NCBI GenBank assembly: GCA_017442535.1
Contig: JAFRZL010000030.1
Coordinates: 1 to 64,000, forward strand
DNA length: 64,000 bases
Direction of reading: 5' to 3'
Source: Bacillota bacterium
GTDB taxonomy: Bacteria; Bacillota; Clostridia; Lachnospirales; Bianqueaceae
The stretch's first letter is position 1, and each line of letters starts with the position of its first letter. Below, in pieces: positions 17,842 to 27,067 of the stretch. The translations under genes were made by a program, and so were the position numbers. The notes below the pieces were generated by a model that made no database searches, had not been told where the DNA came from, and saw nothing but the letters and a program-made list of their open reading frames with translations.

Positions 17842-20160
17842 ATGAGAGAACGTATCACGCTTCCTTTTCTGCCTCTGAGAGGATTTGTGGTTTTTCCCCG
17901 GCAGATCGTCAATTTTGACGTAGGCCGCGTCAAGGCGCGCAAAGCGCTGGAGAAGGCGATGGGGGACGGATCCGAGATCCTGCTTGGAGTGCAGAAGGAG
18001 CCCATGATGGAGAATCCCGGGCCGGAAGATGTGTGGGACACCGTGATGTCCATGAAGATCAATAAAGTATTCAAGGACCAGAAGATTCTGCGGGTGCTCG
18101 GAGAAGTGACCCGCAGAACGCGTCTTGTACAGTTTCATGCGGAAGGCGAGTGGTATGAGGCAACGGTCGAATCCGAAGAGACCATGCCGATGGATCCTGA
18201 ATACGAACTGGCTCTCTGCCGCGTTATGAAAGAGAGCTTCGAAGAATACAGTCAGCTTGCGGATATCGTACCGCATGCCGTTTTTATGGTGATGGGCCTG
18301 AAACACGCGGGGGATGTCGCGGATTTGATCGCCGCCAATCTTCCGGGAGACCGTGAGGACCAGCTGGACCTGTTCCTTGAGAGGGATCCCGCGGAGCGTG
18401 CCAGGAGAATCATCGCCAATCTGGAACGTGAGAAGCAGGTCGCGCAGATCCGCAGCTCACTGAATACCGAAGTCGGCAAAGAACTGCGCGATATGCAGCG
18501 TGAGAGCTTCCTGCGCGAAGAGATGGCAGTGATCCGCCGTCAGCTTGGCGAGGATGATTCGGAAGACGATCCGGTCCTGGCCGATATGGTTCAGAATGAG
18601 CGGATTCCGCAGGTTGTGCGCGATAAAATCCGCCTGGAGTTGAAACGCCTCTCCAAAATGGCGCCTTCTTCTCCGGAATACGGCGTGATTCAGGATTATC
18701 TGGACCGTGTCAAGGAAGTGCCCTGGATCAAGACGCCTCTGGTTCAGCCGCCGCTTGCCGGGGTACGCGCCATCCTGGATGACGACCATTACGGCATGAA
18801 GCGCGTGAAGGACCGCATCGTTGAATTAGCCGCTTCCAAAGAATTAAAACCTGATGTGAAGAGCCCGGTGATCTGCCTGGTCGGACCTCCCGGCATCGGC
18901 AAGACCTCGGTGGCGTCTTCCATCGCTTCCGCGCTCGGCCGTGAATTTGTCAGGGTCAGCCTGGGCGGCATCCGTGACGAGGCTGAGATCCGCGGGCATC
19001 GCCGTACCTATATCGGTTCCATGCCCGGGCGGATCATTCACGCGATGATCCAGGCCGGCACATCCAATCCCGTGATGCTGCTGGATGAAGTCGATAAGAT
19101 GGCGAGCGACCTGCGGGGCGATCCGACGGCCGCGCTCCTGGAAGTCCTGGACACGGCGCTTAACAGCGAGTTCCGCGACGCTTATCTGGAGCTTCCGGTG
19201 GATCTGTCCGATGTACTTTTCATCACGACCGCCAATACCCTTGAGGGCATTCCGCTGCCGCTGATCGACCGTATGGAGATCATTGAGCTGGAGAGCTACT
19301 CCCGTTCGGAGAAACTCGAGATCGGTATGCGTTATCTGCTGCCCAGACAGCGCCGGGAATACGGCTTAAAAGCGTCCCAGATCAAGATTTCACGTCAGAT
19401 CATGAGCCGCATCATCGCGGAATATACGCATGAAGCAGGCGTCAGAGAGCTGGAGCGTCTGATCGGGTCTCTTTGCCGCAAGGCGGTGACGCTGATCGTG
19501 GAGCAGCAGAAGAGCGGCCTGAATGTAACCGACCGCAATCTCCCCGTACTGATGGAAGAGCCGCCGATCCTGGAGGACGAGAGAAGGCTGCAGCCTGAAA
19601 TCGGAGTGGTGAACGGTCTCGCCTGGACCGCACTTGGCGGCGAAGTTCTGACCGTGGAGGCCACCGTCTTTGACGGAAGCGGCAAGCTGGAGCTGACCGG
19701 CCAGATGGGGGATGTCATGAAAGAATCCGCCCAGATCGCACTAAGCGTGGTACGCGGCTATGATCTTCCCGATCGTGACGCCAAATATTATCGCGAGCAT
19801 GATATGCACATTCATATCCCGGCAGGAGCCGTTCCCAAGGATGGCCCTTCCGCGGGCATCACACTCGCGACGGCCATCTATTCGATCCTCTCCGGACGCT
19901 ATGTCCGCAATGATGTCGCAATGACGGGAGAGCTCAGCCTGCGCGGCAGAGTACTTCCGATCGGCGGCCTTAAAGAAAAGCTCCTGGCGGCAGGGCAGAG
20001 GGGCATCCGTGAGGTTCTGGTTCCCGAGATGAACCGTCTGGACGTGCAGAAGCTCCCGAGTCATGTGACCGATGGCATGCAGATCCATTATGTAAAGTCA
20101 TTCGGAGAAGTGCTGGAGCTTGCACTGGTTCCTGAGAGCCTAGCGGCGGAGGGCAAGTGA
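17842..20160 (+). CDS. lon: ATP-dependent protease Lon
   Basis: 772 residues. The N-terminal LON substrate-binding domain (LPFLPLRGFVVFP) is followed by a coiled-coil region. The AAA+ module has GPPGIGKTS and LLDEVDKM. The C-terminal peptidase domain has the catalytic Ser in KDGPSAGIT and Lys in GGLKEKLLAA. It degrades misfolded and regulatory proteins. GGAGGTTGAG precedes the ATG, 13 bases after clpX. The stop codon overlaps the next start. Confidence 0.97.
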   Translation: MRERITLPFLPLRGFVVFPRQIVNFDVGRVKARKALEKAMGDGSEILLGVQKEPMMENPGPEDVWDTVMSMKINKVFKDQKILRVLGEVTRRTRLVQFHAEGEWYEATVESEETMPMDPEYELALCRVMKESFEEYSQLADIVPHAVFMVMGLKHAGDVADLIAANLPGDREDQLDLFLERDPAERARRIIANLEREKQVAQIRSSLNTEVGKELRDMQRESFLREEMAVIRRQLGEDDSEDDPVLADMVQNERIPQVVRDKIRLELKRLSKMAPSSPEYGVIQDYLDRVKEVPWIKTPLVQPPLAGVRAILDDDHYGMKRVKDRIVELAASKELKPDVKSPVICLVGPPGIGKTSVASSIASALGREFVRVSLGGIRDEAEIRGHRRTYIGSMPGRIIHAMIQAGTSNPVMLLDEVDKMASDLRGDPTAALLEVLDTALNSEFRDAYLELPVDLSDVLFITTANTLEGIPLPLIDRMEIIELESYSRSEKLEIGMRYLLPRQRREYGLKASQIKISRQIMSRIIAEYTHEAGVRELERLIGSLCRKAVTLIVEQQKSGLNVTDRNLPVLMEEPPILEDERRLQPEIGVVNGLAWTALGGEVLTVEATVFDGSGKLELTGQMGDVMKESAQIALSVVRGYDLPDRDAKYYREHDMHIHIPAGAVPKDGPSAGITLATAIYSILSGRYVRNDVAMTGELSLRGRVLPIGGLKEKLLAAGQRGIREVLVPEMNRLDVQKLPSHVTDGMQIHYVKSFGEVLELALVPESLAAEGK

Positions 20161-20756
20161 TGGAAGTCCGACAGGCATCACTTGCCGCCGTCGCCGCGAC
20201 GATCGGGCAGCTCCCGCAGGAGACCCTGCCCGAGATCGTTTTCGCCGGTAAATCCAATGTCGGCAAATCGTCGCTGATCAATATCCTGGTCAACCGCAAA
20301 TCTCTGGCGCGTACCAGTTCCGAGCCCGGCAAGACGAGGACCATCAATTTCTATCAGGTGGATCAATCCTGGATGTTTGTCGATCTGCCCGGTTACGGTT
20401 ATGCCCGGACGGGCCATGCGGAGCAGGAACGTTTCTCCCGCGTGATCGACTATTATCTGCAGAAAAGACAGAATATCCGCTATATTTTTCTGCTTGTGGA
20501 CTGCCGGCATGAACCTTCCGCGAATGATAAAGCCATGCTCGACTGGATGCGCTTCTATCATTACCGGCCTGTGATCATCGCGACCAAGAGCGACAAGCTC
20601 AGCCGCAATCAACTGAATAAAAGCCTTTCCTTGATCAGGAAAGGCCTTGAATTGGAAGAAAAGGATATCATGATCCCATTCTCCGCACTGAATAAATCGG
20701 GCAGGGACGAGATCTGGCAGCTCATTGAAACATCCGGATCGACTGACGGCTTATGA
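20160..20756 (+). CDS. engB: Ribosome-biogenesis GTPase EngB (YsxC/YihA)
   Basis: 198 residues from ATG 20160, which overlaps the lon TGA. A GTG directly before it is also in frame. The GTPase motifs are GKSNVGKSSL near residue 30 (G1), DLPGYGYA (G3) and TKSDK (G4). It helps assemble the large ribosomal subunit and is usually essential. The lon-engB order is widespread. Its stop codon overlaps the stop of the convergent DUF4364 gene, and no terminator lies between them. Confidence 0.95.
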   Translation: MEVRQASLAAVAATIGQLPQETLPEIVFAGKSNVGKSSLINILVNRKSLARTSSEPGKTRTINFYQVDQSWMFVDLPGYGYARTGHAEQERFSRVIDYYLQKRQNIRYIFLLVDCRHEPSANDKAMLDWMRFYHYRPVIIATKSDKLSRNQLNKSLSLIRKGLELEEKDIMIPFSALNKSGRDEIWQLIETSGSTDGL

Positions 20757-21290
20757 TTCGGCATTCAGCCCGGACATCAGGTGGCGGTACAGCTGAAGCC
20801 CGCGTTCCAGCCAGCGTGTGCGGATCTGCGAAGCTTCTTCCTGTGAATTGACGTGAAAGACCAGCTCGAAAAGGTGAGTGTCATAGTCACGCACATAACA
20901 GGTCACCGTATAGCGGCCGTCCGACTCCTGGAACAGCGAGACATCCAGTCCCATGGTGGAGGAACGCTGCATCGCGTCAAGCTCCGCGTACTCCACAATG
21001 CTGCGGCGGATACTATGCGGGATCCTTAGCTGGAACAGATCCAGAGTTTCATTTCCGGATTTGGTGATATGATAATAAATTTCATGATCCTGCTCTTCAT
21101 AATCAAGCAGATTGGACTGTTCAAGCTCCATCAGATATTGATCGAGAGCAAAATAATCCATCAGCTGATGGTAGATGACATAATCGGACAGGTCGGATCT
21201 TTTGATCGTGCCTTTCTCGCGGACAATGTATAGAATGATCAGCTTGTTCAACAGAAAAGCGTTTTGCTGAGACTGGGACATAACGGACAC
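20751..21290 (-). CDS. DUF4364 family protein (probable winged-helix regulator)
   Basis: 179 residues that match DUF4364 of Clostridia in layout. An N-terminal part (LNKLIILYIVREKG...) looks like a winged-helix domain with a TKSG-type wing. A C-terminal part holds a CYVRDYDTHLFEL strand region. The family is unnamed in function and probably DNA-binding. It has its own promoter on the - strand (21331-21359), divergent from hisS. The last six bases overlap the end of engB. Confidence 0.8.
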   Translation of the reverse strand: MSVMSQSQQNAFLLNKLIILYIVREKGTIKRSDLSDYVIYHQLMDYFALDQYLMELEQSNLLDYEEQDHEIYYHITKSGNETLDLFQLRIPHSIRRSIVEYAELDAMQRSSTMGLDVSLFQESDGRYTVTCYVRDYDTHLFELVFHVNSQEEASQIRTRWLERGLQLYRHLMSGLNAES

Positions 21291-21330
21291 CTGCTTTCAG
21301 AATTTCCGCCCTCAGGTGGAGGGCATTACT

Positions 21331-21359
21331 ATTTTATCTCAAAAACATCCATTTGTAAA
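21331..21359 (-). promoter_or_regulatory. Sigma-A promoter of the DUF4364 gene
   Basis: On the - strand: TTTACA (21354-21359), 17-base spacer, TAAAAT (21331-21336). This places transcription start about 35 bases before the DUF4364 start codon. Confidence 0.75.
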
Positions 21360-21380
21360 GAGAAGAAGGAGGACATTTCC

Positions 21381-22643
21381 ATGATTACACAGGCACCCCG
21401 CGGCACATATGATCTGTACGGCGAACAGATGACGGACTGGCAGCGCGTAGAAAGCGAAATTGCCGGGCTCATGCAGGCCTTTCATTACAGCGAGATCAGG
21501 ACGCCTGTCTTCGAGCATACGGAGCTTTTCCAGCGGGGTGTGGGCGATACGACCGATATCGTGCAGAAGGAAATGTACACCTTTGAAGATAAGGGAGGCC
21601 GCAGCATCACGCTTAAACCCGAAGGCACCGCCGGTGCGGCGCGCGCCTATCTGGAGCACAAGCTTTACGCGGATCCGCAGCCGACCAAGCTTTACTATGT
21701 GACCCCCTGCTTCCGCTACGAGAAGCCTCAGGCGGGCCGCAACCGCCAGTTCACGCAGTTCGGCGTGGAATTGTACGGAGCTTCTTCTCCCGTGGCCGAT
21801 GTGGAAGTCATTTCCATCGGATATGAATTGCTGCGCCGCCTTGGCATCAATAATGTGATGCTGCACATCAATTCTCTGGGCTGTGAGAACTGCCGCGCAC
21901 GCTATAATAACGAACTCAAAGCCTATTTCGGCGAGCGCAGAGAGCAGCTCTGCGATACCTGCAGGGACCGTCTGGAGCGTAATCCCCTAAGGATCCTGGA
22001 CTGCAAGAATCCTGAATGCAGGGAGATCGTTGCCGGAGCTCCCTCGATTCTGGATGCGCTGGATGACGAGTGCCGCGCCCATTTTGAAGAGGTGAAGCGC
22101 CTGCTGGAAGCATTGGGAATTCCCTATGTGGTTGATCCGGGAATCGTCAGAGGCCTTGACTACTATACGAGAACCGTCTTTGAATTTGTCTGCACCGAGA
22201 TCGGCGCTCAGGGGACTGTCTGCGCAGGCGGCCGTTATGATCATCTGATCGAAGAGCTTGGCGGAGACGCAGTCCCCGCGGTTGGATTCGGAGCCGGCAT
22301 CGAGCGGCTGCTCCTCGCCATGAAAGCATCGGGCCGGCCGTCCGCCGAGCCATGCGCTCTGAGCCTTTTTGTAGGCCATTACGGCGCTGCGGCCGAAGCG
22401 GAAGCAGCAGCCCTTACCTATCGCCTTCGTCAGGAGAACATCCCCGCGGAATGCGATCTGCTGGGCAGGAGCGTTAAGGCACAGATGAAGTACGCCAACA
22501 AGAAAGGCGCGCGCTTTACGATGATCCTCGGCGATACCGAGCTGGAAACCGGCAGTGCCGTACTCAAAAACATGGAGAACGGAGATAATACTTCCGTATT
22601 TTTCCGCGATATTTCCGATTGGAAAGGATTAATTACCGGCTGA
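21381..22643 (+). CDS. hisS: Histidyl-tRNA synthetase
   Basis: 420 residues, class II synthetase. Visible family motifs are APRGTYDLYG at the start, LKPEGTAGAAR (motif 2 region), GRNRQFTQFGVE, the histidine-specific RGLDYYTRTVFE, and GGRYDHL with GFGAGIERLLLA (motif 3). A cysteine-rich insert (CENC, CDTC, C..PEC) is common in Firmicutes HisRS. ATG 21381 with AGAAGGAGG just upstream is the true start, although the frame is open further up. The 90-base leader is too short for a T-box, and no T-box motif was seen. Confidence 0.97.
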   Translation: MITQAPRGTYDLYGEQMTDWQRVESEIAGLMQAFHYSEIRTPVFEHTELFQRGVGDTTDIVQKEMYTFEDKGGRSITLKPEGTAGAARAYLEHKLYADPQPTKLYYVTPCFRYEKPQAGRNRQFTQFGVELYGASSPVADVEVISIGYELLRRLGINNVMLHINSLGCENCRARYNNELKAYFGERREQLCDTCRDRLERNPLRILDCKNPECREIVAGAPSILDALDDECRAHFEEVKRLLEALGIPYVVDPGIVRGLDYYTRTVFEFVCTEIGAQGTVCAGGRYDHLIEELGGDAVPAVGFGAGIERLLLAMKASGRPSAEPCALSLFVGHYGAAAEAEAAALTYRLRQENIPAECDLLGRSVKAQMKYANKKGARFTMILGDTELETGSAVLKNMENGDNTSVFFRDISDWKGLITG

Positions 22644-22672
22644 TTATCAATTAATTCGACAGAATTAAATCT

Positions 22673-22851
22673 GCTTGCACCGATAATTCAACATGTTTTT
22701 TCAGAATGAAAAGTGGTTTTTTCCGGACGATTTGTCCGGGAAGAATCACTTTTCTGTGTAGAAGAATCGTCTGTACACCACAGCTTGTGGGTAAAGCGCG
22801 GACCTGGCGCGGTATTTTTACGTTCTCAAACACAAATTGCAAGCTTTTCTT
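22673..22851 (+). ncRNA. Candidate structured RNA between hisS and mtaB
   Basis: This 304-base gap (22644-22947) has no gene and holds several nested or consecutive helices. GCTTGCA (22673-22679) can pair with TGCAAGC (22838-22844), closing about 170 bases, and TTTTCTT follows. Inside are a 21-bp hairpin (22708-22754), CCACA/TGTGG (22779-22783 with 22787-22791) capped by GCT, and GTAAA/TTTAC around a GC-rich segment. Size and a closing helix would fit a small RNA such as 6S, but no family signature was recognised. A clear promoter in front of it was not found. Confidence 0.35.
22708..22754 (+). repeat. 21-bp hairpin (with G-U pairs) after hisS
   Basis: The arms 22708-22728 and 22734-22754 pair over all 21 positions in RNA, using a few G-U pairs, around loop GATTT. 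No T run follows. On the DNA level it is an imperfect inverted repeat. Confidence 0.8.
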
Positions 22852-22895
22852 AAGCATTTATTCACGAAATATCAATATCTTTTTCTGAAAATAGA

Positions 22896-22924
22896 TTGTA
22901 AAATCAATCCGAATCATGTATAAT
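22896..22924 (+). promoter_or_regulatory. Sigma-A promoter of the mtaB operon
   Basis: TTGTAA (22896-22901), a 17-base spacer and perfect TATAAT (22919-22924), 23 bases before the mtaB ATG. Confidence 0.85.
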
Positions 22925-22947
22925 ATGATATTAGGAGATGAGTCGGC

Positions 22948-24246
22948 ATGAGGGTTGCGCTGTATACACTTGGCTGTAAGGTCAATAGCTATGAAACGGA
23001 TCGAATTCGCAGAGAGTTCTCGGATCGCGGAGCGCGCATCGTCGCTTTTGAAGAAAAAGCGGATGTGTATGTCATTAATACCTGCACCGTAACGCAGATG
23101 GCCGCAAAGAAATCCCGTCAAATGCTGCAGCGGGCCAGACGATTATCTCCCGGCGCTCTCATTGTGGCGGCCGGATGCTATGTGGACGAACAGGCCGAAC
23201 GGCAGATTTTACCCGGCATCGTAGATCTTTTCATCCGCAATCAGGATAAGAGCCGCCTGACGGATATCGTTTACGAGGCAATCAGCGAACGTGATCTGCC
23301 CATGATCTCAGAGGGGGATTCCCTCCCGCCCGAGGATCACACCCGTGCGTATCTGAAGGTGCAGGACGGCTGCAGACAGTTTTGCTCCTATTGCATCATT
23401 CCCTATGTCAGGGGACCGCTTCATAGCCGGCCGCTTACGGAAGCTGTTTCTGAAGCGCGCCGCATGGCGGACGAGGGTTTCCGCGAGATCGTCCTGACAG
23501 GCATTCATATCAGCTCCTATGGACGCAGAGGGACTTTTCCCGATCCCGAGGCCGAGAGTTCTCTGGCGGAACTGATCCTCGCGATTCAGGGGATTCCCGG
23601 GATCGACCGCATCAGGCTGAGTTCGATGGAGCCCGGTATCATCACTGACGATTTTGTGGAGAGCATCCGCGGCGCGTCCAAATTATGCCCGCATTTTCAT
23701 CTGTCGCTGCAGAGCGGTTCGGAGCGCATTCTCAGGAAGATGAACCGCCACTATACGCCGGATGAATTCCTGCAGGCGCTCTCCAGACTGAGAAATTGGA
23801 GGCCGGATGTCGCACTGACGACGGATCTGATCGTCGGATTCCCTGAAGAGGAAGAAGAGGATTTTGAGGATTCTCTTCGTTTCATGGAGCGCGCAGGGTT
23901 CTCCAGAGTACATGTCTTCAAGTACTCGGTCCGGCCGGGGACAGCAGCCGCCGGCAGACCCCATCAGGTACCGGAACAGATCAAGCATGAACGCAGCCGG
24001 CTGGCGATCCGCAAGGCGGAGGAACTCTCAGAAGCTTTTGCCGGGAAGTTCCTTGGCAGCACACAGGAAGTTTTAACCGAGACCATTCATCCTGATGGCT
24101 CGGCAGAAGGGTACACCGCACAATATCTGCGCACCCTTGTCATCCCTGACGGACAGCCGATCACACCGAACAGGCTTGTCAGGGTTAAGCCGGAACGTCT
24201 CGAATACAGGGACGGAGAGTTATTCTTAATAGGAGGGATTGTATAG
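22948..24246 (+). CDS. mtaB: tRNA t6A37 methylthiotransferase MtaB
   Basis: 432 residues with the three parts of a methylthiotransferase. An N-terminal domain carries C10, C46 and C77 for one 4Fe-4S cluster. The radical SAM motif C142-x3-C146-x2-C149 lies in QDGCRQFCSYC, and a C-terminal TRAM-like segment follows. YTLGCKVN at the start marks the MtaB/e-MtaB branch. It converts t6A at tRNA position 37 to ms2t6A. AGGAG lies nine bases before the ATG. The TAG stop overlaps the GTG start of ireB. TrmO, another t6A37-modifying enzyme, is encoded at 37119. Confidence 0.94.
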   Translation: MRVALYTLGCKVNSYETDRIRREFSDRGARIVAFEEKADVYVINTCTVTQMAAKKSRQMLQRARRLSPGALIVAAGCYVDEQAERQILPGIVDLFIRNQDKSRLTDIVYEAISERDLPMISEGDSLPPEDHTRAYLKVQDGCRQFCSYCIIPYVRGPLHSRPLTEAVSEARRMADEGFREIVLTGIHISSYGRRGTFPDPEAESSLAELILAIQGIPGIDRIRLSSMEPGIITDDFVESIRGASKLCPHFHLSLQSGSERILRKMNRHYTPDEFLQALSRLRNWRPDVALTTDLIVGFPEEEEEDFEDSLRFMERAGFSRVHVFKYSVRPGTAAAGRPHQVPEQIKHERSRLAIRKAEELSEAFAGKFLGSTQEVLTETIHPDGSAEGYTAQYLRTLVIPDGQPITPNRLVRVKPERLEYRDGELFLIGGIV

Positions 24247-24509
24247 TGGATACTAAGAACACCCGTTATTTCAAGGTTGTTTCTGACGAACAGGAATCGG
24301 TCCGCGAAGTTTTGTCCGATGTTTATCGTGCGCTGCAGCAAAAAGGATACAATCCTGTCAACCAGATCATCGGCTATATCATGTCCGATGATCCGACCTA
24401 TATTACGAATTTTGCCAATGCACGCAGCAGGATCTCACACTTTACGCGCGACGAGATCCTGGAAGAGCTGATCCGCACCTTCATCAACGTGCAGAAGCTT
24501 GACAGGTGA
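24246..24509 (+). CDS. ireB: IreB family regulatory phosphoprotein (UPF0297)
   Basis: 87 residues with the family hallmark KGYNPVNQIIGYIMSDDPTYI and a C-terminal RDEILEELIRTFI. In Enterococcus, IreB is phosphorylated near the N-terminus on Thr by the PASTA kinase IreK and affects cell-wall stress tolerance. Here T3 and T6 are candidate sites. The start is GTG 24246, overlapping the mtaB stop by one base. In Firmicutes ireB typically precedes ruvX, as here. Confidence 0.92.
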   Translation: MDTKNTRYFKVVSDEQESVREVLSDVYRALQQKGYNPVNQIIGYIMSDDPTYITNFANARSRISHFTRDEILEELIRTFINVQKLDR

Positions 24510-24513
24510 TCAT

Positions 24514-24990
24514 TTGAGAATCATAGGCTTGGATTACGGGGACCGGACGGTTGGGATCGCCATGAGCGATCCGGACGGCATTATCGCTTCCCCTGTGGAG
24601 ACGGTTTTCCGCGAGGAAGAGATCGCGCTGAAGCAGACCGTCAGGCGGATACGGCAATTGGCAGAGGAAAACGATGTACATCTGGTGGTACTCGGTTTCC
24701 CCAAAAACATGGATAATACCCTCGGAGAACGCGCAGAGAAAACGCTGGCTTTTCAGAAGAGGCTGCAGCGGGATCTGTACCGCGTCGAGGTAGTATTATG
24801 GGATGAGCGCCTTAGCACCAAAGGTGTGGAGAGGCCGCTTTTTGAGATGGGTTTGGACCGGAAAGAGCGTAAACAGTATGTTGATAAGATGGCAGCGGCC
24901 TATATTCTGCAGGGATATCTTGATGCGCATCCCCTGCGGAAAGAGGACAAACCCTTGGACACAACGGATCATACGCCGGAGGCGCGATGA
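24514..24990 (+). CDS. ruvX: Holliday junction resolvase-like / pre-16S rRNA nuclease RuvX (YqgF)
   Basis: 158 residues. IIGLDYGDRTVGIAMSD at the N-terminus is the RNase H-like active-site strand; DERLST and the late DKMAAAYILQGYLD supply the other acidic residues. In E. coli YqgF matures 16S rRNA 5' ends; resolvase activity is also reported for the family. The most likely start is TTG 24514, placed five bases after AGGTGA, giving the usual MRIIGLDYG opening. A TTG at 24499 is also in frame. Confidence 0.92.
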   Translation: MRIIGLDYGDRTVGIAMSDPDGIIASPVETVFREEEIALKQTVRRIRQLAEENDVHLVVLGFPKNMDNTLGERAEKTLAFQKRLQRDLYRVEVVLWDERLSTKGVERPLFEMGLDRKERKQYVDKMAAAYILQGYLDAHPLRKEDKPLDTTDHTPEAR

Positions 24991-25013
24991 ATCCTGTATG
25001 GAGGTATTATTAT

Positions 25014-25364
25014 ATGGATGATGAGATCAGATTGGTAAAGCTTTATGACGCGGAGAGCGACACAGAAGGCGAGCTGGAACTGGTGGACGAAGCCAGACTG
25101 GACGGCAGAGTGTATCTGCTTTTGGCGGAGCCCGAGCAGGCTGAGGATGTTGACGATCCTGACGATGAGGACGATGAAGAGTATGATGACGCGGCGTACC
25201 TGTTCCGCGTCTGCACCGAGAAAGAGGCCGAATTTGAGATGACGGAAAAAGGCCGGATGCTTTTTATCACCAGCAAGATGAGTGATGATGAGTATCAGAA
25301 AGCTTCCGAGCTTTTTATGGGACTGGACGACTATGAACTTGAAGTCGAGGGAGAAGAGGTGTAA
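25014..25364 (+). CDS. DUF1292 family acidic protein
   Basis: 116 residues from ATG 25014, chosen because TGGAGGT lies about nine bases upstream. The frame is open from 24987, where an ATGA overlap with ruvX offers another start. The sequence has the DUF1292 pattern (RVYLLLAEP..., then AYLFRV) and a very acidic middle segment, DPDDEDDEEYDD. The function of the family is unknown. It commonly accompanies ireB and ruvX in Firmicutes. Confidence 0.85.
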   Translation: MDDEIRLVKLYDAESDTEGELELVDEARLDGRVYLLLAEPEQAEDVDDPDDEDDEEYDDAAYLFRVCTEKEAEFEMTEKGRMLFITSKMSDDEYQKASELFMGLDDYELEVEGEEV

Positions 25365-25366
25365 TT

Positions 25367-27037
25367 TTGGCGGAACGCGGCAGAAAACGTAAAAAAGTTA
25401 GAATTATTCCGATTGGCGGTCTGGATAAAATCGGACAGAATATGACCTTGATCGAATGTGATGACCAGATCCTGGTAGTGGATGCCGGAGTGGCTTTCCC
25501 CGGCAATGATATGCTGGGAATCGACCTGATCATCCCGAATTTTGAATATCTGCGGCAGAATGCGGATAAAGTGGTCGGTGTTGTCCTGACGCACGGACAT
25601 GAAGACCATATCGGCGCGCTGCCTTATTTCCTGCGTGAATTCCAGGTGCCTGTTTTCGGCACAGCACTGACGATCGCACTGGTAGAGAATAAAATGCAGG
25701 AGAGCACGGTTAAGAAATACAGTCTGACCGTCGTGAAATACGGCGACGTGGTGACACTCGGCAATTTCAAAATCGAGTTTATCCGTACTAATCACAGTAT
25801 CGGCGACTCCTGCGCCCTTGCGATCACGACACCTGTCGGACTGATCTTCCATACGGGCGACTTCAAGATCGACTATACCCCGATCCACGGCGCGATGGCA
25901 GATCTGTCCCGCTTTGCCGAACTGGGCCGCAAAGATGTGCTGGCCATGCTTTCGGACAGTACCAATGCCGAACGTCCCGGTTACACCATGTCGGAGAGGA
26001 CCGTCGGCAAGACGTTCATGGATGTCTTTGAGCGCTCCGGCGAGAACCGTATCATAGTCGCGACCTTTGCCTCCAATGTGGACCGCGTGCAGCAGATCAT
26101 GAACGCTGCGCGTGATCATGGACGCAAGGTGGTTGTGGTCGGCCGCAGCATGATCAATGTGGTCAATACCGCATTGGATATCGGCTATCTGGATATCCCT
26201 GACGATCTGCTGATCGATATCGGCGATGTAAATGATTATCCGGATAACGAAGTCGTTATCATCACGACCGGCAGCCAGGGCGAACCGCTCTCGGCCCTCG
26301 CAAGAATGGCTTCCGGAGAGCACCGCAATGTCACGATCAAACCCGGCGATAAAGTCATTTTCAGCTCCAAACCGGTTCCCGGTAACGAGAAAATGGTGAC
26401 GCATGTCATCAACGAGCTGATGAAGAAAGGCGCCGAGGTCGTTTATGAGAATGCGCATGTATCCGGCCATGCGTCGCAGGAAGAGCTCAAGCTTGTCTAC
26501 AGCCTGATCAAGCCGACCTATTTTATTCCTGTGCACGGTGAATACAAGCATCTGCAGGCGCACAAACAGCTCATCCGCGAGATGGGTCACAGTGAAGAAA
26601 ACATGTTCCTGATGACCGTCGGAGACGTGTTGGAGCTGGATCGTGTCAGCGGAGAAATCGTGGATCATATTGAGATGGAGGACATCCTGGTGGACGGTCT
26701 TGGCGTCGGCGACGTAGGTAATATTGTGCTGCGTGACCGTAAACTCCTGGCCGAAAACGGACTGCTGATCATTGTCCTGACGCTGAAGCACGGCACCGGC
26801 CTGATCGAAGCCGGTCCCGATATCGTATCCCGTGGATTTGTCTATGTACGCGAATCCGAGATGCTGCTGGAAGGCTGCCGTCGCGTAGTCATGGGTGTTT
26901 TTGACGCTTGCAGGCAGCGCAATATCAATGACTGGGGCAGCATCAAAATGGAGATCCGCGACGCGCTTCGTGAGTATCTGTGGCGTGAGACCAAGCGCAG
27001 CCCGATGATCCTGCCGATCATTACCGAAGTCAGATAA
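25367..27037 (+). CDS. rnj: Ribonuclease J
   Basis: 556 residues of beta-CASP metallo-beta-lactamase type. The metal motif THGHEDHIG has H76, H78, D80 and H81. HTGDFKID, the beta-CASP motifs (SDSTNAERPG and GSQGEP) and the late VHGEYKH are present. RNase J degrades and matures RNA with endo- and 5'-3' exonuclease activity. TTG 25367 is the start, three bases after the DUF1292 stop, with GAGAAGAGG upstream. Confidence 0.95.
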   Translation: MAERGRKRKKVRIIPIGGLDKIGQNMTLIECDDQILVVDAGVAFPGNDMLGIDLIIPNFEYLRQNADKVVGVVLTHGHEDHIGALPYFLREFQVPVFGTALTIALVENKMQESTVKKYSLTVVKYGDVVTLGNFKIEFIRTNHSIGDSCALAITTPVGLIFHTGDFKIDYTPIHGAMADLSRFAELGRKDVLAMLSDSTNAERPGYTMSERTVGKTFMDVFERSGENRIIVATFASNVDRVQQIMNAARDHGRKVVVVGRSMINVVNTALDIGYLDIPDDLLIDIGDVNDYPDNEVVIITTGSQGEPLSALARMASGEHRNVTIKPGDKVIFSSKPVPGNEKMVTHVINELMKKGAEVVYENAHVSGHASQEELKLVYSLIKPTYFIPVHGEYKHLQAHKQLIREMGHSEENMFLMTVGDVLELDRVSGEIVDHIEMEDILVDGLGVGDVGNIVLRDRKLLAENGLLIIVLTLKHGTGLIEAGPDIVSRGFVYVRESEMLLEGCRRVVMGVFDACRQRNINDWGSIKMEIRDALREYLWRETKRSPMILPIITEVR

Positions 27038-27067
27038 AGAAGAGAGTACTACAGGAGAGGAAGCAAC

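Noticed and set aside
21291-21380. A T-box leader before hisS.
   Set aside because: The gap is only 90 bases, holds the promoter of the opposite gene, and shows no T-box consensus or antiterminator.
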